DNA of 64,000 bases from Pseudomonas fortuita (GCF_026898135.2 NZ_CP114035.2:2211501-2275500); one strand, 5' to 3'. Positions 48,080 to 57,531 are shown, counted from the first letter of the stretch. The notes: generated by a model from the letters alone, not told the origin. Numbers and translations: made by a program.

Positions 48080-48440
48080 GGCGGTGCCATCGCCAGGCCA
48101 CGTAGCTGTAGACGCCGAGGTTGAGCAGCAGCACAACGCTGCCCAGTAACAGCTGGATGTGCGGTGTCAGCCCGGCGGGGTAGATCAGTGGCCAGATGTA
48201 GTGCTCCACAAAGCCGCCCTGGTAGCCTGCGCCCCCGGCTGCGCTGCGCATGCGGTTTTCCCAGGTGGTGAGCGGGCAGCCCAGGTGCAGGCATTCCACC
48301 GCCACGCCCCAGGCCAGGGCCGGCAAGTGGATGAACAGGGCAGGGCGCCACTTGAGTACCAGCAGGCCGCCGAACAGCACCAGCAGGATGAAGGCCAGGT
48401 GCAGCAGGACCAGGGTGTCGGCGGCCAGGCGGTAGAGCAT
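48069..48440 (-). CDS. DUF2784 membrane protein
   Basis: A 123-residue inner-membrane protein with three or four predicted helices. The conserved DUF2784 features are the first helix LVLLHLAFILLVLFGGLLVL, the CPLTTWENRMR motif after a Cys (HLGCPL), and FVEHYIWPLIYP. Function unknown. Overlaps the 3' end of tam on the opposite strand by 11 bases. Confidence 0.85.
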   Translation of the reverse strand: MLYRLAADTLVLLHLAFILLVLFGGLLVLKWRPALFIHLPALAWGVAVECLHLGCPLTTWENRMRSAAGGAGYQGGFVEHYIWPLIYPAGLTPHIQLLLGSVVLLLNLGVYSYVAWRWHRPSG

Positions 48441-48494
48441 GGTTAGTGTGCCCGGGGGTTGAAGTTATCCCAGCATAGTCGGGTGGCCTGCACT

Positions 48495-48573
48495 GGCCTC
48501 TTCGCAGCACAAGGCTGCTCCTACAGGTTATCGCATTCCTCTGTAGGAGCAGCCTTGCGCTGCGAAAGGGCCG
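48495..48573. repeat. REP pair, GCAGCACAAGGCTGCTCC type
   Basis: GGCCTCTTCGCAGCACAAGGCTGCTCCTACAG with its inverted copy. Same family as the pair at 22100-22180. Confidence 0.8.
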
Positions 48574-48581
48574 GTACAGGC

Positions 48582-49451
48582 TTACAACCCTTCCTCAACC
48601 ATCTGCAAGAAGGTCGCCACTACCCGGCGCGTACGCTGTTCGCTCAGGCACACCAGCGTCTCGGTCAAATGCCGCTGACAATCCACAATCGGTAACGCGC
48701 ACACCCGCGCATCGGCGCCAAACTCGGCCGCCGAGACCACCCCCACGCCTATCCCCACCACCACCGCCTCACGCGCCGCTTCCCGGCCTTCCACCTGGAT
48801 CGCCGGGCGAATCCGCAAACCCGCTCGTTGCATCTCTTCTTCCAGCGTCTGGCGCGTCACCGAGCCGGGCTCGCGCAGCACCAGGGGTGTGTCGTCGAGG
48901 TCGGCGAGGCTGATCGAGCCACGGCTGGACCACGGGTGGTTATGCGAAACAAACGCCACCATTGGGTCGCGGCGCAGTGGCAGGCAATGCAGGCGCTCAT
49001 CATCGACATCCCGGCCGAGCAGGGCCAGGTCAGCCTGGTAGCTGAACAAGCGGGCCAGCGACTCATCGGTGTTGCCGGTCTCGATTTTCACCTGGATGCC
49101 CGGGTAGCGCTGGCAGAAGCGGGCGATCTGCGGCAGCACGTGTACCGGCGCATCCACCGCCAGCACCAGGCTGCCGGTGTGCAGCGCACGCGAATCGTGC
49201 AGCAGCTCTTGAGCTTCGACCTCGCAGGCGAACAGGCGCTGGCTGATGCCCAGCAAGCGCTCGCCAAGATCAGTGAGCTGCACCGAACGCTTGTTGCGGT
49301 GGAACAGCAAGACGCCGAAGCGCTCCTCCAGTTTGCGCACCTGGTCCGACACCGCTGGCTGGGTAAGGAACAGCTTTTCTGCGGCGCGGGTAAAGCTGCC
49401 GTGCACGGCCACCGCATGGAAGGCCTTCAGTTGTGCGTGGGAAAGCGACAT
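48582..49451 (-). CDS. LysR-family regulator of the OPA transporter/oxidoreductase cassette
   Basis: A 289-residue LysR regulator starting MSLSHAQLKAFHAVAVHGSF, head SFTRAAEKLFLTQPAVSDQVRKLEE, followed by an effector domain. The long open frame extends 74 codons upstream, but this start is set by the helix-turn-helix position. Divergent from the OPA transporter at 49696; the 244-base gap would hold the shared control sites. LysR genes of this kind are recurrent partners of phosphonate-use genes. Confidence 0.88.
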   Translation of the reverse strand: MSLSHAQLKAFHAVAVHGSFTRAAEKLFLTQPAVSDQVRKLEERFGVLLFHRNKRSVQLTDLGERLLGISQRLFACEVEAQELLHDSRALHTGSLVLAVDAPVHVLPQIARFCQRYPGIQVKIETGNTDESLARLFSYQADLALLGRDVDDERLHCLPLRRDPMVAFVSHNHPWSSRGSISLADLDDTPLVLREPGSVTRQTLEEEMQRAGLRIRPAIQVEGREAAREAVVVGIGVGVVSAAEFGADARVCALPIVDCQRHLTETLVCLSEQRTRRVVATFLQMVEEGL

Positions 49452-49695
49452 GACAGACCTCAGTAACAAGCTGGGCTTATGTGTGTAATACGATAAATCG
49501 ATTTTATTTATCTTAGCGCAACTGTTTCCATGAATGTCAGCCCGATGCGGGTACCACGAGTACCGCCTGGGCCATGGCACCCACACGGCGCCATCTGACC
49601 CGATGACAGCCTTGTCATCGCTGTGCGTAACACAAGAACAAGACAGGCGTTTCTTCACATTCTGCCGGCACACTTGAGCAAGAGGTCAGACTTAC

Positions 49696-51012
49696 ATGAA
49701 TCAATCCCTAGCCGCGTTGAAACGTTGGCGCATCCAGATTTTCGCCATCACCTGGCTGGCTTACGCCGCCTTCTACTTCACCCGTAAAGCCTTCTCGGTA
49801 GCCAAGCTGGGCATTGCCGAAGACCCAGGCTTCATGCTCGACAAGGCCGCCATGGCCAACCTCGACGCCATCTACCTGGCCGCCTACGCTGTGGGCCAGT
49901 TCACCTGGGGCATGCTCGCCGACCGCTTCGGCCCGCGTGTGGTGGTGCTTGGCGGGTTGCTGATTTCTGCAGTGGCGGCAGTGGTGATGGGCAGTTACGC
50001 CACCTTCCCGATCTTTGCCACCTGCATGCTGGTGCAGGGCCTGGCGCAGTCCACCGGCTGGGCCGGCTTGTGCAAGAACATCGGCAGCTTCTTCCCGGCT
50101 TCGCAGCGCGGGCGGGTATTGGGCCTGTGGAGTTCCTGCTATGCCTTCGGCGGCCTGGTGGCCTCACCGTTCGCGGGGTGGTGGGCCTATACCCTGGTGG
50201 GCACCTGGCACGCAGCGTTCTTCTCCAGTGCCGCAGTGGTGGCCCTGGTGGCCGTGCTGTTTTTCTTCCTGCAGCGCAACAAGCCTGAAGATGTCGGCCT
50301 GCCGGCCGTGGAGCCCGAGCCGCAGAGCATGGCCCCGGCGGACAACCTGTGCAGCGTGTGGGCACCGCTGAGGGAGATCCTGCGCAACCGCACGGTGCTG
50401 ACCCTGGGGCTTGCGTACTTTCTGCTGAAGCCGGCGCGCTACGCCATCCTGTTGTGGGGGCCGGTGATTGTCTTCGAACAGATGCCATCGGTGGGCAAGG
50501 TGGGGGCGGCAATCATCCCGACCGCCTTCGAACTGGCGGGGTTGCTAGGCCCGATCATGATCGGCCTGGCCTCCGACAAACTGTTCGGCGCCCGGCGCAT
50601 GCCGGCCTGCGTGATCAGCCTGGTGCTGCTGACCATGACCCTGGCGGCGTTCATGGCGGCCATGCATACCGGTAGCGTGATGCTGGTGGTGGCCTTGCTG
50701 TTCGTCATGGGCCTGACCCTGTACGGGCCGGACTCAATGATCAGTGGTGCTGCAGCCATCGACTTCGGCACCGCCAAGGCCGGCGCCACCGCCGCAGGTT
50801 TCGTCAACGGCTGTGGCTCGGTGGGGGCGGTGCTGGGCGGGCTGCTACCCGGTTACTTCGATGGCGTCACGGTGTTCATCGTGTTCGCTGGCTGCGCGCT
50901 GTTCTCGGCGCTGGTGCTGTTACCTCACTGGAACAGCCGCCCGGCCAGCAATGCACAAAGTACCGACGTAGCACCGAATACCAGCATGGCAATCAAGCCA
51001 CTGCGTACCTGA
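49696..51012 (+). CDS. OPA-family MFS transporter (organophosphate/phosphonate type)
   Basis: A 438-residue, 12-segment transporter. The first segment ITWLAYAAFYFTRKAFSVAK is that of the GlpT/UhpT/UhpC organophosphate:phosphate antiporter family, and GGLLPGYFDGVTVFIVFAG closes the last helices. It is 15 bases from the FAD oxidoreductase and divergent from a LysR gene, so it should import the oxidase substrate. A phosphonate such as 2-aminoethylphosphonate is the inference, in place of the usual sugar or glycerol phosphate. Confidence 0.87.
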   Translation: MNQSLAALKRWRIQIFAITWLAYAAFYFTRKAFSVAKLGIAEDPGFMLDKAAMANLDAIYLAAYAVGQFTWGMLADRFGPRVVVLGGLLISAVAAVVMGSYATFPIFATCMLVQGLAQSTGWAGLCKNIGSFFPASQRGRVLGLWSSCYAFGGLVASPFAGWWAYTLVGTWHAAFFSSAAVVALVAVLFFFLQRNKPEDVGLPAVEPEPQSMAPADNLCSVWAPLREILRNRTVLTLGLAYFLLKPARYAILLWGPVIVFEQMPSVGKVGAAIIPTAFELAGLLGPIMIGLASDKLFGARRMPACVISLVLLTMTLAAFMAAMHTGSVMLVVALLFVMGLTLYGPDSMISGAAAIDFGTAKAGATAAGFVNGCGSVGAVLGGLLPGYFDGVTVFIVFAGCALFSALVLLPHWNSRPASNAQSTDVAPNTSMAIKPLRT

Positions 51013-51027
51013 AAGGAAAGCGAGCAA

Positions 51028-52419
51028 ATGAGACCCTTCTGGCTGCAACAGGCCCTGGATTCCACGCAGGAGGCGGTGTGCCCGCCGCTGCAAGGCGATA
51101 CCCGTTGCGATGTGTGCATTGTCGGTGGCGGTTATACCGGCCTGTGGACGGCACTGATGCTCAAGGAGGCCGTACCGGCCCTGGAGGTGGTGCTGATCGA
51201 AGCCGACATCTGCGGCGCCGGTGCCAGTGGCCGCAATGGTGGCTGCGCGTTGTCCTGGTCGGCCAAGTACTTCACCCTCGAACGCCTGTTCGGCGTGGCC
51301 GAGGCGGTGCGCCTGGTGCGCGAGTCGGAGCGCAGCATCGCCTGCATCGGCGAGTTTTGCGCGGCCAATGGCATCGACTGCGACTTTCGGCTGGACGGCA
51401 CGTTGTACACTGCCACCAACCCGGCCCAGGTAGGCGCCACCGATGCGGTGATCGCCGCGCTGGAGCACAAGGGGATCAACTCGTTCCGCCGCCTGCCACT
51501 GGAGCAGGTGCAGCGCCTGGCGGGTTCGGCGCGGCACCTGGAGGGCTGGTTCTCGCCGGCCGCCGCCACGGTGCAGCCGGGCAAGCTGGTGCGCGGCTTG
51601 CGTCGGGTGGCCTTGCAACGCGGCGTGCGCATTCATGAAGGCACAGCCATGACTGGCCTGGAGCACGGTGCCCCGGTGCAGGTACGCACCGCTCATGGCA
51701 CCGTGCGCGCCGACCGCGTGGTGCTGGGCCTCAATGCCTGGATGGCACGCGCCTTCCCGCAGTTCGAGCGCAGTGTGGCGATCGTTTCCAGCGACATGGT
51801 GATCACCGAGCCGTGCCCCGAACTGCTCGGCCAGACCGGCCTGGACAGCGGAATCAGCGTGCTCGACTCGCGTATTTTCGTGCATTACTACCACAACACC
51901 TCTGATGGTCGGCTGATGCTCGGCAAGGGTGGCAACACCTTCGCGTATGGCGGGCGCATGCTGCCGGTATTCGACCAGCCTTCGCCGTACCGGCCCTTGC
52001 TGCGCGAAACCCTTGGCGAGTTTTTCCCGGCCTTGGCCGAGGTGCCACTGGCGGCCAGCTGGAACGGGCCGTCGGACCGTTCGGTGACCGGCTTGCCGTT
52101 CTTTGGTCGCCTGGACGGTCAGGGCAACGTGTTCTACGGCTTTGGTTACTCCGGCAGCGGCGTTGGCCCGTGTCATATGGGCGGGCAGATTCTTTCGTCG
52201 CTGGCGCTGGGGCTGGATAACCCGTGGACCCGTTCGCCGCTGGTCAAGGGGCCGCTGGGGCTGTTCCCGCCCGAACCGATCCGCTACCTGGGCTCGCTGA
52301 TGGTGCGCAATGCCATCCGTCGCAAGGAGCGCGCCGAGGATCACGGCTTGCGGCCGCGTCGCCTGGATGTGCGCCTGGCGCGGTTTGCGGCGGCGGCGGG
52401 CAAAGCCGATAAAGGCTGA
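51028..52419 (+). CDS. FAD-dependent oxidoreductase, aminophosphonate-oxidase-like
   Basis: A 463-residue DadA/glycine-oxidase-fold flavoprotein. FAD site: CIVGGGYTGLWTALMLKE (about 30-47) and IEADICGAGASGRNGGCALSW. The C-terminal half has NVFYGFGYSGSGVGPCHMGG, the second flavin motif. The long fold and motif set agree with the family described as putative aminophosphonate oxidoreductase, found with phosphonate genes. It could deaminate or demethylate an amino- or N-methyl-aminoethylphosphonate. Other amine substrates remain possible. AGGA precedes the ATG. Confidence 0.85.
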   Translation: MRPFWLQQALDSTQEAVCPPLQGDTRCDVCIVGGGYTGLWTALMLKEAVPALEVVLIEADICGAGASGRNGGCALSWSAKYFTLERLFGVAEAVRLVRESERSIACIGEFCAANGIDCDFRLDGTLYTATNPAQVGATDAVIAALEHKGINSFRRLPLEQVQRLAGSARHLEGWFSPAAATVQPGKLVRGLRRVALQRGVRIHEGTAMTGLEHGAPVQVRTAHGTVRADRVVLGLNAWMARAFPQFERSVAIVSSDMVITEPCPELLGQTGLDSGISVLDSRIFVHYYHNTSDGRLMLGKGGNTFAYGGRMLPVFDQPSPYRPLLRETLGEFFPALAEVPLAASWNGPSDRSVTGLPFFGRLDGQGNVFYGFGYSGSGVGPCHMGGQILSSLALGLDNPWTRSPLVKGPLGLFPPEPIRYLGSLMVRNAIRRKERAEDHGLRPRRLDVRLARFAAAAGKADKG

Positions 52420-52428
52420 TGAGATTTC

Positions 52429-52458
52429 TTGTCGATCCCATGCTCGAGGGCGTATAAA
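52429..52458 (+). promoter_or_regulatory. Sigma70 promoter of the YebC-like gene
   Basis: TTGTCG and TATAAA are spaced 18 bases, 58 bases before the ATG at 52517. The leader also has a small hairpin (GGCCGGT ... ACCGGCC, 52473-52496). Confidence 0.5.
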
Positions 52459-52516
52459 ATGCCCCCACTTTTGGCCGGTCGCTTCCTGAACCGGCCGCTG
52501 AAACAAGAGAGTCGAC

Positions 52517-53227
52517 ATGGGCGCACAGTGGAAAGCCAAACATAGAGAAACAGCGGCCAATGCCAAAGGCAAGGTCATGGGCAAGCTGTCCAAGGAAATC
52601 CAGATCGCTGCCAAATCGGGCGCCGATCCCGACATGAACCCACGCCTGCGCCTGGCCATCGTGCAAGCCAAGAAGGCTTCGATGACCCGTGAAACCCTGG
52701 AGCGGGCGATTCGCAAGGGCGCTGGTCTGGACGGTGATGCCGTGCAGTACTCGGCAGTAACCTACGAAGGGTTCGCGCCGCACCAGGTGCCGTTGATCGT
52801 CGAGTGCCTGACCGACAACGTCAACCGCACCGTCGCGCAAATCCGTGTGCTGTTCCGCAAGGGCCAGCTGGGTGCCAGCGGCTCGGTGGCCTGGGACTTC
52901 AACCACGTCGGCCTGATCGAAGCCACCCCGGAAGGTGACGCCGACCCGGAAATGGCGGCCATCGAAGCCGGCGCTCAGGACTTCGAAGAAGGTGAAGAAG
53001 AGGGCTCGACCCTGTTCATTACCGACACCACTGACCTCGATGCCGTGCAGAAGGCCCTGCCGGAGCACGGCTTCACCGTGACCGCGGCGAAAATCGGCTA
53101 TACCCCGAAGAACCCGGTGAGCGCAGCCAGCCTGAGTGCTGAAGCACTGGCTGAGGTTGAAGCGTTCCTCGAAGCGATCGACGAGAACGATGACGTGCAG
53201 AACGTCTACGTCGGCCTCACTGACTAA
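52517..53227 (+). CDS. YebC/PmpR-family protein
   Basis: A 236-residue cytoplasmic protein of the YebC/PmpR (TACO1-like) family. It begins [20 protein letters not shown], then has [21 protein letters not shown] and the core [20 protein letters not shown] followed by [13 protein letters not shown]. The three-domain fold and acidic tail agree with the family. Members bind DNA or help ribosomes through proline stretches. The N-terminus is closer to the YeeN subgroup than to YebC of the ruvC locus. AAGAGAG precedes the ATG. Confidence 0.9.
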   Translation: MGAQWKAKHRETAANAKGKVMGKLSKEIQIAAKSGADPDMNPRLRLAIVQAKKASMTRETLERAIRKGAGLDGDAVQYSAVTYEGFAPHQVPLIVECLTDNVNRTVAQIRVLFRKGQLGASGSVAWDFNHVGLIEATPEGDADPEMAAIEAGAQDFEEGEEEGSTLFITDTTDLDAVQKALPEHGFTVTAAKIGYTPKNPVSAASLSAEALAEVEAFLEAIDENDDVQNVYVGLTD

Positions 53228-53237
53228 TGTGTGTATC

Positions 53238-53284
53238 CGGGGCCGCTTTGCGGCCCTTCGCGGGCTTGCCCGCGAATAGGCCCT
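53238..53284. repeat. Compound REP unit
   Basis: GGGGCCGCTTTGCGGCCC of one REP family is fused to TTCGCGGGCTTGCCCGCGAA of another, just after the YebC-like stop. The two hairpins in a row may serve as a terminator. Confidence 0.7.
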
Positions 53285-53308
53285 TGAATGCCACCGCAGG
53301 CAGCCTGC

Positions 53309-54253
53309 ATGAACCCCACCTTCGCCTCCCTCAGCCTCGCCCACCTGCGCACCCTCGACCATTTGCTGCAGTTGAAAAACCTCAGCCACGCCGCCGAGCG
53401 CCTGGGCGTCAGCCAGTCGGCCCTCAGCCGCCAGTTGGCCCACCTGCGCGAAGCCTTCGACGACCCGTTGCTGGTTCGCCAAGGCCGCGGCTACGTACTC
53501 AGCGAATACGCCGAAGCCCTGGTTGAACCGCTACGCCAGGTCCTCGAAGAACTGCACGCCCTGCGCCAGCCCGCCGTATTCGATCCAGCGCGCTGTGAGC
53601 GCCGTTTCTGCCTGGCCGCTTCGGACTACGTGGCCGAGCACATGCTGCCGTTACTGGTGGCCGCGCTGGAACGCGAAGCGCCCGGCGTATCGCTGGAGTA
53701 CCGTACCTGGCAGGCCGGCCAGTATGCGTTGCTGGCCAGCGGCGAAATCGACCTGGCAACCACCTTGTTCGACGAGTCGCCACCCAACCTGCACGGGCGC
53801 TTGCTGGGTGAGGACCGCGCGGTGTGCCTGATGCGCCACGATCACCCGCTGGCCGCCCACACCTCGCTCAGCCAGGCCAATTACCTGGCGCACAAGCATG
53901 TGCGGATTTCTGGCGGTGGCGACAAGGACAGTTTCATCGACCGTCACCTTCGCGCCCAAGGCCTGCAGCGGCGTGTCAGCCTGGAAGTGCCGTTTTTTTC
54001 CGCCACCGTAAAGGTCGTTGCCAACAGCCATGCCGTGGCCACCGTGCCCGAGCACATCGCCCGGCAACTGTGCCGCTTGCATGACCTGGCCTGGCGGCCG
54101 TTGGGCTTTATCGAGCATAGCCAGCGCTACTGGGTGGTGTGGCACCAGCGGCTGCAGGCTTCGGCCGAGCATCGCTGGTTGCGCAACCGGGTGTTCGAGC
54201 TGTGGCGTCAGTCGCAGTTTGGCGTGCAGGGCGGGCATGCGGGTTTGCCATAG
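53309..54253 (+). CDS. LysR-family regulator preceding the decarboxylase
   Basis: A 314-residue LysR regulator with head LSHAAERLGVSQSALSRQLAHLREAFDDPLLVR, of the NodD/NahR/PnbR branch (DDPLLVRQGRGYVLSEYA). Effector domain follows. The start at MNPTFASL has AGG eight bases upstream; an ATG seven codons earlier is possible. It is on the same strand as, and 200 bases before, the aromatic decarboxylase gene, which it may control; a REP pair lies between them. Confidence 0.88.
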   Translation: MNPTFASLSLAHLRTLDHLLQLKNLSHAAERLGVSQSALSRQLAHLREAFDDPLLVRQGRGYVLSEYAEALVEPLRQVLEELHALRQPAVFDPARCERRFCLAASDYVAEHMLPLLVAALEREAPGVSLEYRTWQAGQYALLASGEIDLATTLFDESPPNLHGRLLGEDRAVCLMRHDHPLAAHTSLSQANYLAHKHVRISGGGDKDSFIDRHLRAQGLQRRVSLEVPFFSATVKVVANSHAVATVPEHIARQLCRLHDLAWRPLGFIEHSQRYWVVWHQRLQASAEHRWLRNRVFELWRQSQFGVQGGHAGLP

Positions 54254-54324
54254 CAGGTATGCGCAAGGCGGGGTTATTCGCCGGGGGATAGGTGCCTAGA
54301 CTGGGGGCATAGTGTTGCCTGTTC

Positions 54325-54419
54325 CGGCCTCTTCGCGGGTAAACCCGCTCCACAAGTACTGCACCGTTCTCGAACTTGGTGCAGTACCTGTGGGAGCGGG
54401 TTTACCCGCGAAGAGGCCA
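54325..54419. repeat. Extended near-perfect palindrome (REP pair)
   Basis: Two inverted REP units (CGGCCTCTTCGCGGGTAAAC) are joined by a further inverted repeat GTACTGCACC ... GGTGCAGTAC, giving about 40 bases of arm with few mismatches. It sits directly before the decarboxylase promoter region. Confidence 0.8.
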
Positions 54420-54453
54420 GTACAGGCAGTGGATTACCCACAGGAGAGCCCAC

Positions 54454-55866
54454 GTGACCCCCGAAAAATTCCGCCAGTACGGCCACCAACTGATCGACCT
54501 GATCGCCGACTACCGCCAGACCGTTGGCGAGCGCCCGGTCATGGCCCAGGTCGAGCCCGGCTACCTCAAGGCCGCCTTGCCCGACACCGCTCCCCGGCAA
54601 GGTGAACCCTTCGAAGCCATCCTCGACGACGTCAACCGGTTGGTCATGCCCGGCCTGTCCCATTGGCAGCATCCGGACTTCTACGGCTACTTCCCCTCCA
54701 ACGGTACTCTGTCCTCGGTACTCGGCGACTTCCTCAGCACCGGCCTGGGTGTGCTAGGCCTGTCGTGGCAGTCCAGCCCCGCACTCAGCGAACTGGAGGA
54801 AACCACCCTCGACTGGCTGCGCCAGTTGCTCGGCCTGTCGGGCCAATGGAGCGGGGTGATCCAGGACACCGCCTCTACCAGCACCCTGGTGGCGCTGATC
54901 AGCGCCCGCGAGCGCGCCAGCGACTACGCACTGGTGCGCGGTGGCCTGCAAGCCCAGGCCAAACCCCTGATCGTCTACGTCAGCGCCCACGCCCACAGCT
55001 CGGTGGACAAGGCCGCGTTGCTGGCGGGTTTTGGTCGCGACAATATTCGCCTGATCCCCACCGACGAACGCTACGCCCTGCGCCCGCAGGCGCTGCAGGC
55101 AGCCATTGAGCAAGACCTGGCAGCGGGTAACCAGCCATGCGCCGTAGTGGCTACTACCGGTACCACCACCACCACTGCGCTGGACCCGTTGCGCCCGATT
55201 GGCGAGATCGCCCAGGCCCATGGCCTGTGGCTGCATGTGGATTCGGCCATGGCCGGTTCGGCGATGATCCTGCCCGAATGCCGCTGGATGTGGGACGGCA
55301 TCGAGCTGGCCGATTCGGTAGTGGTCAATGCGCACAAGTGGCTGGGTGTGGCCTTTGACTGCTCGATCTACTACGTGCGTGATCCGCAGCACCTGATCCG
55401 GGTGATGAGCACCAACCCCAGCTACCTGCAATCGGCGGTGGATGGCGAGGTGAAAAACCTGCGTGACTGGGGCATCCCGCTGGGCCGCCGGTTCCGCGCG
55501 TTGAAGCTGTGGTTCATGTTGCGCAGCGAGGGTGTTGAAGCGTTGCAGGCGCGGTTGCGGCGTGACCTGGACAATGCCCGGTGGCTGGCGGAGCAGGTTG
55601 GGGCTGCGGCGCACTGGGAAGTGCTGGCACCGGTGCAATTGCAGACCTTGTGCATTCGCCATCGGCCGGCGGGGCTGGAAGGGGAGGCGCTGGATGCGCA
55701 TACCAAGGGGTGGGCCGAGCGGTTGAATGCCTCCGGGGATGCGTATGTGACGCCGGCGACGCTGGACGGACGATGGATGGTGCGGGTGTCGGTGGGGGCG
55801 CTGCCGACTGAGCGGGAGCATGTCGAGACGCTTTGGAAGCGACTGCAAGAAGTGGTTGAAGGCTGA
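54454..55866 (+). CDS. ddc: Aromatic L-amino acid decarboxylase (DOPA decarboxylase-like)
   Basis: A 470-residue PLP group II decarboxylase. The PLP lysine is Lys295 in NAHKWLG. Other conserved parts are HPDFYGYFP at about 70, SWQSSPALSELE, and HVDSAMAGSAMI with the Asp that holds the pyridine nitrogen. The length and sequence agree with the P. putida enzyme reported to favour L-DOPA. A GTG start at 54454 is fixed by AGGAG seven bases upstream. Likely roles: making dopamine-type amines or degrading aromatic amino acids. Possibly controlled by the upstream LysR gene. Confidence 0.9.
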   Translation: MTPEKFRQYGHQLIDLIADYRQTVGERPVMAQVEPGYLKAALPDTAPRQGEPFEAILDDVNRLVMPGLSHWQHPDFYGYFPSNGTLSSVLGDFLSTGLGVLGLSWQSSPALSELEETTLDWLRQLLGLSGQWSGVIQDTASTSTLVALISARERASDYALVRGGLQAQAKPLIVYVSAHAHSSVDKAALLAGFGRDNIRLIPTDERYALRPQALQAAIEQDLAAGNQPCAVVATTGTTTTTALDPLRPIGEIAQAHGLWLHVDSAMAGSAMILPECRWMWDGIELADSVVVNAHKWLGVAFDCSIYYVRDPQHLIRVMSTNPSYLQSAVDGEVKNLRDWGIPLGRRFRALKLWFMLRSEGVEALQARLRRDLDNARWLAEQVGAAAHWEVLAPVQLQTLCIRHRPAGLEGEALDAHTKGWAERLNASGDAYVTPATLDGRWMVRVSVGALPTEREHVETLWKRLQEVVEG

Positions 55867-55872
55867 GATTGC

Positions 55873-55995
55873 CGGGGCCGCGTTGCGGCCCATCCGCGGC
55901 ACAAGGCCGCTCCCACAGGTATGGCGCATGGCTTGAAGGCGATGCGGTCAATGTGGGAGCGGCCTTGTGCCGCGAATGGGGCGCGAAGCGCCCCG
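55873..55995. repeat. REP pair, AAGGCCGCTCCCACAG type
   Basis: GGGGCCGCGTTGCGGCCCATCCGCGGCACAAGGCCGCTCC and its mirror between convergent decarboxylase and MHS transporter genes. Confidence 0.8.
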
Positions 55996-56003
55996 GCGGT
56001 CTA

Positions 56004-57377
56004 TCAGTGGCTCACCGCCTGAAAGCTACCCTTGCGGCTCGCCTCATACGCTGCCTTTTCCATCGGCTTGGCGTTCGGGTTACCCAGGTCTTCCATCGCC
56101 AGGCGGTGGGTTTCCGGGGCAATGTAAGCGGCCAGGGCGCACACGCAGGTGATGAAGAACGCCAGGCTACCGACCACCAGCGGGATGTTGTCCGAGCCAG
56201 GCGGTGCAACCAGGGCGAACAGCGCGGGCAGCATGGCGGTCAGCATGGTGCCGATGTTTTGCGCGATGGCCATGGCCGAAACGCGGTAGCGGGTGTGGAA
56301 CAGCTCTGGGTAGAAGCTTGGGAACACCGCGTTGTAACCCTGATACACCATGCCCCACATCACGATCGAGGCGGCGAATGCCATTGGCACGTTCTGGATG
56401 CTGATCGCATACAGGTAAACGAAGGCCAGCAGGCCAGAGCCCAGGCAGCCGGCGATCATGGTCGGGCGACGGCCGATCTTGTCCGACAGGTTGCCGATAA
56501 ACGGAATCACCAGTACCGCGACGATGTTGCCGACCACCGGGATCCACAGGTACACGCTCTTGTCGAAGCCGATGCCATAGGCCGGCTGCACCGCGTAGGC
56601 TGCGCCGAAGATGGTGGCCACCACCGGAATCACGTTCATCAAGGCCATGAACATCACCAGCACCATGTGCTTCCAGCTGTGACGGAAGGCTTCGCTGATG
56701 GGCGACTTGGCAACCTTTTCCTGCTTCTCTTCCTTCACGAATGCCGGGGTTTCATGCACTTCCTTGCGGATGATGAAGCCTGCGATCAGCACGATGGCGC
56801 TCATCAGGAACGGAATGCGCCAGCCCCATTCGGTAAAGGCTTCGCTAGGCATGAAGTAAGCCAGTGGCAGGAACACTGCCGCCGCCAGCACCTGGCCGGC
56901 CTGTACGCCTTGCAGGGTGAAACTGGCGTAGTAGCCTCTTCGACCGAACGGCGCATGCTCCATGATCATGGAACTGGCCCCGGAGATTTCGCCGGCCACG
57001 GCAAAGCCCTGGATCAGGCGCAGCACCACCAGCAAGGCTGGCGCGAGGTAACCGATGTCGTGGTAGGTGGGCAGCAGGCCTACCGCCATGGTCGACAAGC
57101 CCATCAGGAACATGCACAGCAGCAGTACGTTCTTGCGCCCGCGGGTGTCACCCCAGTGGCCCAGCACGAAGGCACCGACCGGACGCGCCAGATAGCCCAC
57201 ACCGTAGGTGGCCAGCGAGGCGATGATGGCCATTTTCGGGTCGGTATTGGGGAAGAAGATCTGTGGGAAGATCAGTGCAGCGGCCTGGGCGTAGATGAAG
57301 AAGTCGTAGTACTCGAGTGCCGAGCCTATCCATCCACTGGCGGTCGCTTTTTTGGCTTGCGAGCTGGAGTGAGCCAT
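56004..57377 (-). CDS. MHS-family transporter, probably for dehydroshikimate/quinate-type acids
   Basis: A 457-residue, 12-segment proton symporter. The MHS signature is GSALEYYDFFIYAQAAALIF and the loop GHWGDTRGRKNVLLL. It stands divergent from quiC with a shared 289-base control region that has a PcaR-like box, so a hydroaromatic acid (shikimate, quinate or dehydroshikimate) is the likely cargo. GGAG lies six bases before the ATG. The family also includes alpha-ketoglutarate and proline carriers, so the cargo is not proven. Confidence 0.88.
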   Translation of the reverse strand: MAHSSSQAKKATASGWIGSALEYYDFFIYAQAAALIFPQIFFPNTDPKMAIIASLATYGVGYLARPVGAFVLGHWGDTRGRKNVLLLCMFLMGLSTMAVGLLPTYHDIGYLAPALLVVLRLIQGFAVAGEISGASSMIMEHAPFGRRGYYASFTLQGVQAGQVLAAAVFLPLAYFMPSEAFTEWGWRIPFLMSAIVLIAGFIIRKEVHETPAFVKEEKQEKVAKSPISEAFRHSWKHMVLVMFMALMNVIPVVATIFGAAYAVQPAYGIGFDKSVYLWIPVVGNIVAVLVIPFIGNLSDKIGRRPTMIAGCLGSGLLAFVYLYAISIQNVPMAFAASIVMWGMVYQGYNAVFPSFYPELFHTRYRVSAMAIAQNIGTMLTAMLPALFALVAPPGSDNIPLVVGSLAFFITCVCALAAYIAPETHRLAMEDLGNPNAKPMEKAAYEASRKGSFQAVSH

Positions 57378-57516
57378 CGTTGTCTCCGTTGTTATTGTTG
57401 TTTGCGCAGGTTCCGCCGTTGGTTAGCCAGGGCAGGAGGCAGTGGTCGGTATGCCTGCGTCTGTGGTCCATGTTGACCACGGGCCAGCGGTCTAGCAATT
57501 CGTTAAAACGGGTTTT

Positions 57517-57531
57517 GTGCGATAATCGAAC
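57517..57531. promoter_or_regulatory. PcaR-like operator between MHS transporter and quiC
   Basis: GTGCGATAATCGAAC on the plus strand reads GTTCGATTATCGCAC on the other. It matches 14 of 15 positions of the remembered PcaR box GTTCGATAATCGCAC from P. putida. PcaR answers to beta-ketoadipate, the downstream product of protocatechuate, so the box is fitting for a gene that makes protocatechuate. An IclR-family paralogue could bind instead. Confidence 0.62.
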
